The notes under the pieces: model-generated
Databases searched by the model: none
What the model was told of the DNA's origin: nothing
Seen by the model: the letters and a program-made list of their open reading frames with translations, nothing else
Source: Ilumatobacter fluminis
GTDB taxonomy: Bacteria > Actinomycetota > Acidimicrobiia > Acidimicrobiales > Ilumatobacteraceae
Assembly (NCBI RefSeq): GCF_004364865.1
Contig: NZ_SOAU01000001.1
Location: 3,380,001 to 3,444,000 of the forward strand
Length of the DNA stretch: 64,000 nucleotides
Reading direction: 5' to 3'
In this document: one piece after another, positions 16,801 through 24,946 of the stretch
How positions within the stretch are numbered: position 1 is the first letter of the stretch
How the letters are laid out: each line of letters opens with the position of its first letter
Translations under genes and position numbers: made by a program

Positions 16801-17013
16801 CGTCAGACCGGCGACCAGCGCTGCCGAGGCAGGCATCAGGTACAGGGCCGCGTCGAGCATCGTTCCGGTCGCAGCCACGATCGCCACCGCCCACACGACC
16901 ACGACGATGGCGGCGAGTCGCCACGGCCCGGCGGCCACGGTGGCGCGGACGGCGCTTGCGAACCCGTGTGGCGGTGCGACGCGGCTGGTGGTCTCATTCG
17001 CACGCTCCGTCAT
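13804..17013 (-). CDS. Membrane GGDEF/EAL cyclic-di-GMP enzyme with PAS and GAF domains
   Basis: A 1069-residue regulator. Residues ~25-320 hold about eight to nine membrane helices with a MASE-like look. A PAS domain (~345-460, ending TGVALDVTERRRAD) is followed by a GAF-like domain (~475-625), a GGDEF domain with intact AGGDEFVLAF, and an EAL domain with GAEALARW, SVNVATPQL, DDFGTGHSSL, KIDRSF, AEGVET and QGW. Both catalytic signatures look complete, so either synthesis or breakdown of c-di-GMP is possible. The five-residues-upstream RxxD inhibitory site of GGDEF is absent. The ATG at 17013 is seven bases after TGTAAT (17021-17026); an upstream in-frame start at 17127 is less likely. The gene diverges from a response regulator. 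Confidence 0.9.
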   Translation of the reverse strand: MTERANETTSRVAPPHGFASAVRATVAAGPWRLAAIVVVVWAVAIVAATGTMLDAALYLMPASAALVAGLTALGRTRTAGRSGRASALLGSGAIVWAFANLIEAVGEVRSPSGVETTVAVLEITAHFLIIAAFLVLPIDGARVRHVRALLDIVMILVATSTVAAGLRLLWLDDPGNEGGVIDFVFHPAVALLTFGLVADTLGRVTPRWRHPIAWCTAATGLMVLAEFAGAALEFGATAESVWLAPSLWVAAWLVFAFAIRAPVDVHVPRVWSGDAGWTAVVIAVAAVGFMVWIELRHGVLHTEPSLVALGLIGTVAILLRAIAFQVESAALQRDLQRQERLASERADRYEEALEAAGAGIWEFDVVGDRVWTSRGLDQMLDRAAEGTETFDEFLQSVSPTARSLLVDQLHKISDETSAEAVEFVTARSDGDDSLAVETRGRGRRDDSGRLVSLTGVALDVTERRRADEALRRHAERSTKLVDFGRRTLAASTLDAVVWDALDVIADDVGLAACRVLQRDPVGHRLRSVASLGSGRRASTDDQVNRAVATVSTSLITVEPADHDDEPATIGACIPVSAERGVWGVIDLEVPAPATLDDDDIRFVEALATMVASAAARDTAHTELRHRSLHDQLTGLPNRELVTDRVGQLLVAARATGDGVVVFHIGLDRFGQINDSLGHQAGDDALVEIGRRLAAVCPTGGSVARAGGDEFVLAFPHGPTSDPETVADAVQREVARPLWIDGSELFVTASIGEAHSAPGVTPDVLLANAATASRGASAAGGGCRRQFSLTDRERSVDRVRIEADLRHALRQGQIVPWYQPIVRIADRRIVGAEALARWERPGGGVVSPADFIPVAEQAGLVGELGRVILGRAMDDACRWVGPNGERPRVSVNVATPQLVDGSIVDVLGDELARSGLEPDRLTLEVVEGEIVDANYERALESVRAVKRFDGLGVSVDDFGTGHSSLARLHAFPVDVVKIDRSFVARIESDAADRALVKAIIDMSAALTLRVVAEGVETEGQFELLRSLGCDFAQGWLFAPAMPAHDLLALPLDEFMAEGGQSSMFGLDLPV

Positions 17014-17020
17014 GTAAGCG

Positions 17021-17026
17021 ATTACA
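17021..17026 (-). promoter_or_regulatory. -10 element of the GGDEF/EAL gene
   Basis: TGTAAT on the minus strand, then CGCTTAC, then ATG. It is close to the TATAAT consensus and predicts a leaderless message. Confidence 0.6.
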
Positions 17027-17090
17027 CCACAGATTGTGCGTTCGAGAAACAGGTCATTGGACGACGTTCCCTCATGCAGTTGCGTGAACG

Positions 17091-17762
17091 ATGCGCGATC
17101 ATGGGGTGATCGAGCCACATCCATCACTCCGCGTCGTGATCATCGACGATCACGTCATGTTCGCCGAAGGCGTCGCAGCATCACTACGCGCCACCGGCGA
17201 GGTCGACGTCGCTGCCATCGCGCCGACGGCCGACGAGGGCGAGGCGGCGGTCGGCGTGCATCGACCCCACGTCGTGCTCCTCGACTTCGGGCTCCCCGAC
17301 GACGACGGTGTGACGCTCGCCCGCCGACTCCACCAGCGGTTCCCCGAGGCGAAGCTCGTGATGGTCACGAGCCTCGTCGACGAGCGGCTCGTCCTGCGCG
17401 CCGTGGAGGCCGGCTGTGCGGGGTTCGTGACCAAGGATCGCACCGTCGACGAACTGGTCGCCGCGATCCGCTCCGTGGCCGACGGCGAGGCGCTGATCTC
17501 GCCGATCATGCTGAACAGGGTGCTCCGCCAGATCCGTCGACGATCCGAAGGGACGGTCGGCTCCGACCTGAGCGACCGTGAGCGCGAGGTGCTCCAGTAC
17601 GTGTGCGACGGGCTGACCAACCCGGCGATCGCCGAACGGCTCCATGTGTCGCACAACACGGTCCGCAGCCACGTCCAGAACATCCTGTCGAAGCTCCAGG
17701 TCCACTCGAAACTCGAAGCTGCCGCCGTCGCCACCCGGTCCGGCCTGGTCGAGCCGCGCTGA
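17091..17762 (+). CDS. NarL/FixJ-family response regulator
   Basis: A 223-residue two-component regulator. The receiver domain (~12-130) has VVIIDDHVMFAEG with the acidic pair, the phospho-acceptor Asp65 in LLDFGLPD, Thr in VMVTSL and Lys in FVTKDRT. The LuxR-type HTH (~158-215) has LSDREREVLQYVCDGLTNPAIA and HVSHNTVRSHVQNIL. The histidine kinase starts three bases after its stop, so they form a pair. The start could also be GTG 17106. I see no clear -10 at the leaderless distance here. The target genes are unknown; the divergent GGDEF/EAL gene is a natural candidate. Confidence 0.93.
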   Translation: MRDHGVIEPHPSLRVVIIDDHVMFAEGVAASLRATGEVDVAAIAPTADEGEAAVGVHRPHVVLLDFGLPDDDGVTLARRLHQRFPEAKLVMVTSLVDERLVLRAVEAGCAGFVTKDRTVDELVAAIRSVADGEALISPIMLNRVLRQIRRRSEGTVGSDLSDREREVLQYVCDGLTNPAIAERLHVSHNTVRSHVQNILSKLQVHSKLEAAAVATRSGLVEPR

Positions 17763-17764
17763 TC

Positions 17765-19618
17765 ATGGGTCTCCCGCCTCGCGAGATGGGAGACTGGGAG
17801 GCGGTGCGGCCGTTCGTCCTCGACGCGCTGTACGCACTGCCCGACCAGGTGTGGTTCGCGACTCCCGACCTCCGTCGGATCCTCTTCTCGTCGAAGTCGT
17901 TCGAGGACATGTACGGGATCCCGCTCGACGAGTTGTATCGCGACCCGGCCAGCCCGCTCGCGCTGACCGATACCGACGACACGGGCGAGATCGCTCGAGC
18001 GCTGGTCACCGGACGCACGAGCCGACGCCCACAAGAATACGAATACACCGTCTACCGCCCCGACGGCGCCGAGCGGGTGCTCCGACTCCGCACGATCCCG
18101 CTCCTCGACGACGACGGCCGGATGCACATGATGGCCGGCGTCACCGAGGACGTCACCGAACGAGCGACCGCCGTTGCCGAAGCCGGCCGACTCAACGACC
18201 TCCTGACGACGATCCTCGATTCGACCACCGATGCGATCACGCTCGTCGACGCCGACGATCGCATCCGCTACGTCAACAGCACCCTCCGGCGGATTGCCGG
18301 TCTCGGCGACGGCGACTACGCCGGCCAGCCGGTCGACGACGTGCTCCCCGGCCGGACCGAACTCCTCCGGCAGCTGACGCAGCAGGTGATCGCCGACGGA
18401 CGCCCGCGGACGCTCGCCTGGCACCAACCCGTCGCCGACCGGTGGCTCGAGACGACGCTCACCCCGGCCGACGGCGGCGTGCTGGTCGTCACCGAGGACC
18501 GCACCGAACAACGGCAGGCCGAGTCACGCGAACGCAAGTGGATCGACGTCACCCACCGGGCGGAACGTCTCGACGCGCTCGGCCAGATGGCCGGCGGGAT
18601 CGCACACGACGTGGGCAATCTCGTCCGGCTCGTCCTGTCCGGGCTCAACGAGGCAACCGAGGCACTGCAACGTGGCGACGACGCAACCGCGGCCCTCGCC
18701 GATGCGACGCACGCCGCCGAACGATCCCTGGCGATCACCCACCAACTCCTCGCCTTCTCACGAGGCACGGCAGGCCCACCTCACCCGGTCGTGCTCGATT
18801 CGGTCATCACGAACCTCCGTCCCCTGATCGACCGGACCATGGACTCCGGCATCCGGGTCGACCTCCGGCTCGAGAGTCGGCAAGCGATGGTCGAGAGCGA
18901 TGAGGCCCGTCTCGAGCAGATGCTCCTGAACCTCGTCACCAACGCCCGGGCTGCGCTCCGAGACGGGGGTGAGTTGACCATCACGACCCGGCGTCGGCCC
19001 GCCGACCAGGGCGCCGCGAGCCCGATGCTCGTCGAACTGGTCGTGTCCGACACCGGGACCGGTATGCCCGCCGACGTCGCACAGCATGCGTTCGAGCCCT
19101 TCTTCACGACGAACGAGGTCAGCGGCACCGGACTCGGCCTGTCGACCGTCATGGCGACGGCCGTCGCTGCCGGCGGCAGCGCCCGGATCGATTCGACCCC
19201 CGGCGTCGGCACCAGCGTGATCGTCGAGATCCCCATCGTCGACGATCACCCATCCGAGCGGCCGTCCGATCTCCTGCTGGTCGACACGTTCGGCCCCGAC
19301 TCCGACGCGACGATGGAGGCGCTCGAGATCGCCGGCTACGCCGTCAACCGGCTGACGCCCTCGAGGATCATCGGCGAGCTCGACCGGAACCCGGGGCGGT
19401 ACGCCCTCGTCTTGCTCGATCCACTCCTCGACGGCGGAGCGGGCGTCGCCCTGCTCCGGCAGTTGCGCTCGCTCCACCCGAACACCGCGACGGTGCTGCT
19501 GTCCGGCCGCACGACGCACCCCGACCTGGCGGCCGATCCGGGCGTGCACTTCGTCCGCTCGCCGTACGGCCAGACGGAACTCCTTCGGGCGATCCGAGAC
19601 GCCGTCGGGCGTTCGTAG
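17765..19618 (+). CDS. PAS-containing sensor histidine kinase with degenerate C-terminal receiver
   Basis: A 617-residue soluble kinase with no membrane helix. Two PAS domains (~10-135 and ~140-250) lead to a dimerisation helix with His281 in GGIAHDVGN. The ATPase domain follows, with LNLVTNARAAL (N box), VVSDTGTGMP (G1) and GTGLGLSTV (G2). Residues ~497-617 look like a receiver: the Asp in LVLLDPLLDGG is kept, but the conserved Lys position reads RSPYG, so phosphotransfer there is doubtful. ATG 17765 follows the response-regulator stop by two bases. The pair likely senses a cytoplasmic signal through PAS. Confidence 0.9.
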   Translation: MGLPPREMGDWEAVRPFVLDALYALPDQVWFATPDLRRILFSSKSFEDMYGIPLDELYRDPASPLALTDTDDTGEIARALVTGRTSRRPQEYEYTVYRPDGAERVLRLRTIPLLDDDGRMHMMAGVTEDVTERATAVAEAGRLNDLLTTILDSTTDAITLVDADDRIRYVNSTLRRIAGLGDGDYAGQPVDDVLPGRTELLRQLTQQVIADGRPRTLAWHQPVADRWLETTLTPADGGVLVVTEDRTEQRQAESRERKWIDVTHRAERLDALGQMAGGIAHDVGNLVRLVLSGLNEATEALQRGDDATAALADATHAAERSLAITHQLLAFSRGTAGPPHPVVLDSVITNLRPLIDRTMDSGIRVDLRLESRQAMVESDEARLEQMLLNLVTNARAALRDGGELTITTRRRPADQGAASPMLVELVVSDTGTGMPADVAQHAFEPFFTTNEVSGTGLGLSTVMATAVAAGGSARIDSTPGVGTSVIVEIPIVDDHPSERPSDLLLVDTFGPDSDATMEALEIAGYAVNRLTPSRIIGELDRNPGRYALVLLDPLLDGGAGVALLRQLRSLHPNTATVLLSGRTTHPDLAADPGVHFVRSPYGQTELLRAIRDAVGRS

Positions 19619-19622
19619 CTCC

Positions 19623-20990
19623 CTACTCGGCCGCTTCGGCCAGGGCTTCGCTGAGGGCCGGGTGCACCAGCAACGACTCGTAGATGTCGCTCACCTTCAG
19701 GTTGGCGGTGACCGCGAGGGCGATCACGCTGATGAGCTCGGCCGCGTGTCGGCCGACGATCGACCCACCGAGCACGACCCCGGTCGCCGGGTCGGAGATG
19801 ATCTTCACGAAGCCGCGCGGATCGTTGTTGATGTGCGCCTTGGCGGTGGTGGCGAACGGCACCTTCGTCACCCGGATCTTGCGCCCGCTCGAGAACGCCT
19901 CGGCCTCGGCCAGACCGACATCGGCGATCTCGGGCTCGGTGAAGATCGCCGATGCCGCCTTGTCGTAGTCGAGGTGGCGGTGCTCGACCGTGTGGAGCCC
20001 CATGACGTGTTCGGCGACCTTGCGCCCCTGCATCGACGCAACCGACGCGAGCGGCAGCTTGCCCGACACGTCGCCGGCGGCGTAGATGTGACGCTGGTTC
20101 GTGACGCAGTGGTGGTTGACCGGGATGTAGCCCCAGTCGTCGGTTTCGACACCGGCTGCGTCGAGGCCGAGGCCGTCGGTGTTGGGCACCGAGCCGATGG
20201 CCAGCACGGCGTGCGACGACCGCACGACACGGCCGTCGTCACAGCGAACGACGACGCCGCCGGTCTCGTCGTCGCGTTCGATCGTCTCGGCCCGAGCCCC
20301 TTTCAGGAGCTTGACGCCGCGTGCGATGAAGTCGTCCTCGAGCACTCCTGCGACTTCGGGATCCTTCCCCGGCAGGACGTGCTGGCGGCTCACGACGAGC
20401 GCGACCTCGGCGCCGAACGACGAGAACATGTGGACGAACTCCACACCCGTGACGCCCGAACCGATCACCGTGATGCTCTCGGGGAACGACTTGGGCGGGT
20501 AGCAATCGCGCGTCGTCAAAATGCGGTCGCCGTCGGGCGAGCACCAGTCGGGGATGCGGGGCCGTGAACCCGTCGAGACGAGGGCGGCGTCGAACTCGAT
20601 GGTGCGGGTGCCGTCGGGGCCGTCGGCCTCGGCGGTGTTCGGGCCGGTGAACCGTGCCGTCCCGTTGATCATCGTGACGCCCTGACTCTGCAGGAGCTGC
20701 TTGATGTCGTCGTTGAGCTCGTGCTGGATGCCCTGCACACGCGACGTGAGCGACTCGATGTCGACCTCGGGCGCGGCCTGGGCGAGCCCCATTCCCTGGA
20801 GCCGGCGGGAGAAGCTCATCGCGCCACCGGTGGCGATCATCGTCTTGGACGGGATGCAGTCCCAGAGGTTGGCGGCGCCACCGAACACGTCACGTTCGAC
20901 GATGGTGACCTTGGCCCCGAGGCGGGCGGCGTACGTGGCGGCCTGGTAGCCGGCCGGGCCACCGCCGATGATCAGAAAGTGCAGGCTCAC
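19623..20990 (-). CDS. lpdA: NAD(P)H quinone reductase, LpdA-like flavoprotein disulfide reductase homologue
   Basis: A 455-residue FAD enzyme of the dihydrolipoamide-dehydrogenase superfamily. It has LIIGGGPAGYQAA for FAD, VIGSGVTGVEF for NAD(P), and IYAAGDVSG. The active-site helix reads GGAANLWDCIPSKT, not CxxxxC; the first redox Cys is missing, as in M. tuberculosis LpdA (Rv3303c), which is known to be an NAD(P)H:quinone reductase and not a lipoamide dehydrogenase. The C-terminal VHPALSE keeps His and Glu. GTG 20990 is seven bases after TAGTCT (20998-21003), which shares TAG with the stop of the upstream peptidase. Confidence 0.88.
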   Translation of the reverse strand: MSLHFLIIGGGPAGYQAATYAARLGAKVTIVERDVFGGAANLWDCIPSKTMIATGGAMSFSRRLQGMGLAQAAPEVDIESLTSRVQGIQHELNDDIKQLLQSQGVTMINGTARFTGPNTAEADGPDGTRTIEFDAALVSTGSRPRIPDWCSPDGDRILTTRDCYPPKSFPESITVIGSGVTGVEFVHMFSSFGAEVALVVSRQHVLPGKDPEVAGVLEDDFIARGVKLLKGARAETIERDDETGGVVVRCDDGRVVRSSHAVLAIGSVPNTDGLGLDAAGVETDDWGYIPVNHHCVTNQRHIYAAGDVSGKLPLASVASMQGRKVAEHVMGLHTVEHRHLDYDKAASAIFTEPEIADVGLAEAEAFSSGRKIRVTKVPFATTAKAHINNDPRGFVKIISDPATGVVLGGSIVGRHAAELISVIALAVTANLKVSDIYESLLVHPALSEALAEAAE

Positions 20991-20997
20991 GCCGTCC

Positions 20998-21003
20998 AGA
21001 CTA
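20998..21003 (-). promoter_or_regulatory. -10 element of lpdA, overlapping peptidase stop codon
   Basis: TAGTCT, seven bases, GTG. The TAG (21001-21003) is the stop codon of the M15 peptidase gene. Confidence 0.6.
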
Positions 21004-22380
21004 CGGGCCGTGGCCCTCGTCGTGTTCGTGACCGTGTTCATGGCCGTGCCCGTGTTCGTCGCCGACGTCGGTGACCACGTCGAGTCCGAGCGTGGGGACG
21101 GTCACCGATTCGGTCAGGTCGGCGGCCGGGACGATGTTCGGGCAGTAGGTGCTGGGGTAGGCGATGAGATCGCGTCGCTCCCCCACCCACTCGAAGTGCA
21201 TCCCGTCGGGTGAGCGGAAGTTGCCGCCCCAGGCGAAGCCGTGCTTGCGGAAGATCCGCACCACGTCGCAGTTCATCTGCGGCCGGCAGCCGAGGCAGTT
21301 CGACACGGTGTTCGTGTCGAGCGCCATGCCGTACGAGTGACGGGACAAGAACCCGATCTGGGCGGTGAGACGACTGAACCGGGCGCCGGCGTAGCAGCCG
21401 CCGTACGAGTTCGCGTTCGCCACATCGATGGCGCTCGCGAGGCCCGCAGCAGCGACGTCGGCCAGCGCAGCCTTGAGGTCGTCGACGACCTCGACGTGGC
21501 ATCGTGCGCGGATCGGGATCGTGGCGTTCAGGGTCTCGCGGCCGGGGCGAAGGTTGGTGGCGATCCAGTCGGGGTGCATCGAGACCGACCCGTCGCTCTC
21601 GAAGCGGTAGAGGGGCTCGCCGAGCGCGACCTTGGTGCGGGCGGTGCTGAGCGTGCTGTCGGGGCTCATGGGGTCCCAGCTGTGGGCGACGCGGGTGTTC
21701 CGTCGGTCGTACAGACCTTGGGCATCGAGCGCCTGCTCGATCGTCGACCGGTCGACGTCGTAGATGATCACCCGGGTGTCGGCGGTCGCGCCCAGTCGGG
21801 CGGCGACGTCGGTCGTGAACACGAGCTCGGCGGAACCGATCTGCTCGTACGGACGGATGGCGGCGATCGACAGCCGAACGGGAGCGCCGGAGGCCGACTG
21901 CATCGTGATCACGTCGCCCGCCTGCGCACCGATGAGCTCGGCGGTCATCTCGTTCATGACGACACGGTCGGGACCGAGCACCGACGACACGTCGACGCCG
22001 TAGATCCGACCGATCGAGTGCGCCGGCACCGACGAATAGACCATCGGGATGAGGTAGCCGGTCGGCGCGGCGTGCACGCTCACCCCGGACCGATCGATCG
22101 AGCGCATGCCGAGCGAGCCGGTGCGGGCGGGCGTCGCCACCGCATCGGCGGCGGCAGCAGCTCGGCCGGCAGCGACGACGACCTCGGTGTCGACGTCGCC
22201 GAGATCGAACACGACCACGAGATCGCCGGGTGGTTCCACGTATCGTTCCGCTCGCTCGGCGACCACGGCGCCGTCGCCTGGCGCGGCCCACGCCGCAACG
22301 GCGACGATCATCACGACGACAGCGGCGACGGCTCCGACGACCGTCGACCAGATCGCGACGGGTCGGGCACGGGTGGTCAT
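21001..22380 (-). CDS. Exported M15-family peptidase with novel N-terminal domain and His-rich tail
   Basis: A 459-residue protein with one N-terminal helix (~10-32, signal peptide or anchor). Residues ~70-250 form an extracytoplasmic domain I do not recognise (VVMNEMTAELIGAQAGDVIT region). The C-terminal part is a D-Ala-D-Ala carboxypeptidase/endolysin-type M15 domain: SRHSYGMALDTN supplies zinc-binding His and Asp, and DGMHFEW the third ligand. Several Cys (YGGCYAG, SNCLGCRPQMNC) may form disulfides. The tail DEHGHGHEHGHEHDEGHG could store or bind metal. TAGGCT at 22388-22393 is seven bases before the ATG. A role in peptidoglycan trimming is likely but not proven. Confidence 0.82.
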   Translation of the reverse strand: MTTRARPVAIWSTVVGAVAAVVVMIVAVAAWAAPGDGAVVAERAERYVEPPGDLVVVFDLGDVDTEVVVAAGRAAAAADAVATPARTGSLGMRSIDRSGVSVHAAPTGYLIPMVYSSVPAHSIGRIYGVDVSSVLGPDRVVMNEMTAELIGAQAGDVITMQSASGAPVRLSIAAIRPYEQIGSAELVFTTDVAARLGATADTRVIIYDVDRSTIEQALDAQGLYDRRNTRVAHSWDPMSPDSTLSTARTKVALGEPLYRFESDGSVSMHPDWIATNLRPGRETLNATIPIRARCHVEVVDDLKAALADVAAAGLASAIDVANANSYGGCYAGARFSRLTAQIGFLSRHSYGMALDTNTVSNCLGCRPQMNCDVVRIFRKHGFAWGGNFRSPDGMHFEWVGERRDLIAYPSTYCPNIVPAADLTESVTVPTLGLDVVTDVGDEHGHGHEHGHEHDEGHGP

Positions 22381-22387
22381 GGCGCGC

Positions 22388-22393
22388 AGCCTA
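22388..22393 (-). promoter_or_regulatory. -10 element of the M15 peptidase gene
   Basis: TAGGCT on the minus strand is followed by seven bases and the ATG at 22380, again the leaderless arrangement. Confidence 0.5.
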
Positions 22394-22446
22394 CGGGCGA
22401 CGCCGCAACGAAGGGTGGCGGCTCGGCCGGAGGCGGCTACGGTCTG

Positions 22447-23988
22447 ATGATCGTGAGCGAGCCGACCACACCCCCCGACGAACCCGACGCATCGACGCCG
22501 ACCGGGAGCGGCCTGGCCGCCGAGAAGCAGCGCCGCCAGGGTCGCGTCGACGAGATCCGTGACCGTGGCGACAACCCGTATCCCTACCGGTTCGACCGGT
22601 CGCACAGCCTCGCCGAGGTTCGTGCGTCACACGGCGCGCTCGAGCCGGGCGCCGAGACCGACGACGAGGTCACCGTCGCCGGCCGCATCATGCTCAAGCG
22701 CGACACCGGCAAGCTGGTGTTCGCCACCGTCCAGGACCGCACCGACCGGATCCAGCTGTTCATCTCGAAGGCGGTCGTCGGCGACGACGCGTTCGCCGAC
22801 ATCAAGGAGCTCGACATCGGCGACTGGGTCGGCGTGCACGGCACGGTCATGACGACCCGAGCCGGCGAGCTGTCGGTCAAGACCGACCGGGTCGAGCTGC
22901 TCTCGAAGGCGATCCGCCCACTGCCCGACAAGTGGCACGGCCTGACCGACACCGACACACGGTTCCGCCAGCGCTACGCCGACCTGATCGTCAACGACGA
23001 GGCGCGTCGGCACTTCCGGATCCGCCACGAGGTCATCTCGTCGTTCCGTCGAACCCTCGCCGCCGAAGGCTTCATCGAGGTCGAGACGCCGGTCCTGCAC
23101 GTCGAGGCGGGCGGTGCCCACGCTCGGCCGTTCGACACGCACCACAACGCGCTCGACATGCCGCTGTACCTGCGGATCGCCCTCGAGCTGCACCTCAAGC
23201 GCCTGATCGTCGGCGGCATGGAGAAGGTCTACGAGATCGGCCGTGTGTTCCGGAACGAGGGCATCTCGACCCGGCACAACCCCGAGTTCACGATGATGGA
23301 GCTCTACCAGGCCTTCGCCGACTGGACCGACGTGATGGCGATCACCGAACGCCTCATCACCGCTGCCGCTCGCGACGCGCTGGGCACGAGCGAGATCGAG
23401 ATCCGCGGAGACACGGTCGATCTGGCCGATCCATGGCCCCGGTTGTCGATGTGCGGCGCCGTCTCCGAGGCCGTCGGGACGACGGTGCACCCGTCGCAGC
23501 CGGTCGACGACGTGCGTGCGCTGGCCGACCGGCACGGTGTCTCGTACGAACCCTCGTGGGGTTCGGGACGGATCATCGAGGGCCTGTTCGAGAAGCTGTG
23601 CGAGGCGAACATCGTCCGCCCGACGTTCGTGACGGGCCATCCGGTCGAGATCTCGCCGCTCGCACGTGTCGATCGCGACGACCCGTACGTCACCGAGCGG
23701 TTCGAGCTGTTCGTCGATTCCCGCGAACTCGCGAACGGCTACTCCGAGCTGAACGATCCGGTCGAGCAGCGGCTGCGCTTCGAGGACGAACAGGCCGCCA
23801 AGGAGGCCGGCGACGCCGAGCGCGGCACCGTCGACGAGGACTACCTGCGAGCCCTCGAATACGGCATGCCGCCCACCGGCGGTCTCGGCATCGGCATGGA
23901 CCGCGTGGCGATGTTGCTCGCCGGCGTGGAGTCGATCCGTGAAGTCGTCCTCTTCCCGACCCTCCGACCCGAGCAGGAGATCTCATGA
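22447..23988 (+). CDS. lysS: Lysyl-tRNA synthetase, class II
   Basis: A 513-residue class II LysRS. The OB-fold anticodon-binding domain (~30-150) includes GRIMLKRDTGKLVFATVQD. Catalytic motifs are present: motif 1 around FIEVETPVLHVEAGG, motif 2 in VFRNEGISTRHNPEFTMME, and motif 3 in GLGIGMDRVAMLL. SRELANGYSELNDP is a LysRS hallmark. The start is ATG 22447 or GTG 22453; TACGGT at 22438-22443 would start transcription between them. The stop overlaps the ATG of dapD (ATGA), so a lysine-biosynthesis gene is coupled to the synthetase that uses lysine. Confidence 0.95.
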   Translation: MIVSEPTTPPDEPDASTPTGSGLAAEKQRRQGRVDEIRDRGDNPYPYRFDRSHSLAEVRASHGALEPGAETDDEVTVAGRIMLKRDTGKLVFATVQDRTDRIQLFISKAVVGDDAFADIKELDIGDWVGVHGTVMTTRAGELSVKTDRVELLSKAIRPLPDKWHGLTDTDTRFRQRYADLIVNDEARRHFRIRHEVISSFRRTLAAEGFIEVETPVLHVEAGGAHARPFDTHHNALDMPLYLRIALELHLKRLIVGGMEKVYEIGRVFRNEGISTRHNPEFTMMELYQAFADWTDVMAITERLITAAARDALGTSEIEIRGDTVDLADPWPRLSMCGAVSEAVGTTVHPSQPVDDVRALADRHGVSYEPSWGSGRIIEGLFEKLCEANIVRPTFVTGHPVEISPLARVDRDDPYVTERFELFVDSRELANGYSELNDPVEQRLRFEDEQAAKEAGDAERGTVDEDYLRALEYGMPPTGGLGIGMDRVAMLLAGVESIREVVLFPTLRPEQEIS

Positions 23989-24929
23989 CACGCATGGCCT
24001 GGGGCGCCGGTTTCACCACCGAAGCCGCCGACGGTTCGACCCTCGACGCCTGGTTCCGCTGGTTCGACTGGGGTGAGTTCGGCGACGACGAGATGACCAC
24101 GGCGTACCCCGATCTCGACGATCAGCTCGGCATGCGAGAGACCACCGACGAACTCCGCAACGTGACGGTCCGGCCGATCCGGCTGACCATCGACGTCGAC
24201 GAGGCGCCCGCCTCCGCGGCCGACGCCTACCTCCGGCTGCACCTGCTGTCGGGACGCCTCGCCAGGCCGCACTCGATCAACATGGACGGCATCTTCGGCG
24301 CACTCAACAACGTGGTGTGGACCGACATCGGCCCGGTCGCCGTGGCCGAGCTCGACGACACCCGAATGCGTGTACGCGCCAAGGGCCACACGCTGCAGGT
24401 GCTCGGGGTCGACAAGTTCCCGAAGATGCTCGACTACGTCGTGCCGTCGGGTGTCCGCATCGCCGACTCGTCACGCGTCCGGCTCGGCGCACACCTGGCC
24501 GAGGGCACCGTCGTGATGCACGAGGGATTCTGCAACTTCAACGCCGGCACGATCGGCACCTCGATGGTCGAAGGGCGCATCTCGGCCGGCGTGGTGGTCG
24601 GCGACGGCAGCGACATCGGTGGTGGCGCCTCGATCATCGGCACGCTGTCGGGCGGCGGCAAGGAAGTGATCTCGGTCGGCGAGCGATGCCTGCTCGGCGC
24701 CAACGCCGGCATCGGGATCAGCCTCGGTGACGACTGCACCGTCGAGGCCGGTCTCTACATCACCGCTGCCACGCCGGTCTCGACGCCTGACGGTGTCGTG
24801 AAAGCTCGCGAGCTGTCCGGTATCACCGGGACGCTCTTCTACCGTGACGGCCAGACCGGTCAGGTCATCGCCCGGCCCCGCACGCAGAGCTGGGGCGAGC
24901 TCAACGCCGCCCTGCACGCCAACGACTGA
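23985..24929 (+). CDS. dapD: 2,3,4,5-tetrahydropyridine-2,6-dicarboxylate N-succinyltransferase
   Basis: A 314-residue actinobacterial-type DapD, the succinyl-CoA-dependent step of the diaminopimelate/lysine pathway. The N-terminal domain precedes a left-handed beta helix (~150-270) with hexapeptide repeats and the MHEGFCNFNAGTIG and EGRISAGVVVGDGSDIGGG segments. The C-terminal residues LYITAATPVSTPDG fit trimer packing. It overlaps lysS by four bases and probably has no promoter of its own. It ends 17 bp from a convergent gene. Confidence 0.95.
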   Translation: MTRMAWGAGFTTEAADGSTLDAWFRWFDWGEFGDDEMTTAYPDLDDQLGMRETTDELRNVTVRPIRLTIDVDEAPASAADAYLRLHLLSGRLARPHSINMDGIFGALNNVVWTDIGPVAVAELDDTRMRVRAKGHTLQVLGVDKFPKMLDYVVPSGVRIADSSRVRLGAHLAEGTVVMHEGFCNFNAGTIGTSMVEGRISAGVVVGDGSDIGGGASIIGTLSGGGKEVISVGERCLLGANAGIGISLGDDCTVEAGLYITAATPVSTPDGVVKARELSGITGTLFYRDGQTGQVIARPRTQSWGELNAALHAND

Positions 24930-24946
24930 CGTTCGAGCGACCGACT

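Noticed and set aside
13885-17109. Open frame of over 1000 codons on plus opposite the GGDEF/EAL gene
   Set aside because: The minus frame has every GGDEF and EAL motif; the plus frame has none and is dominated by Arg, Asp and Val.
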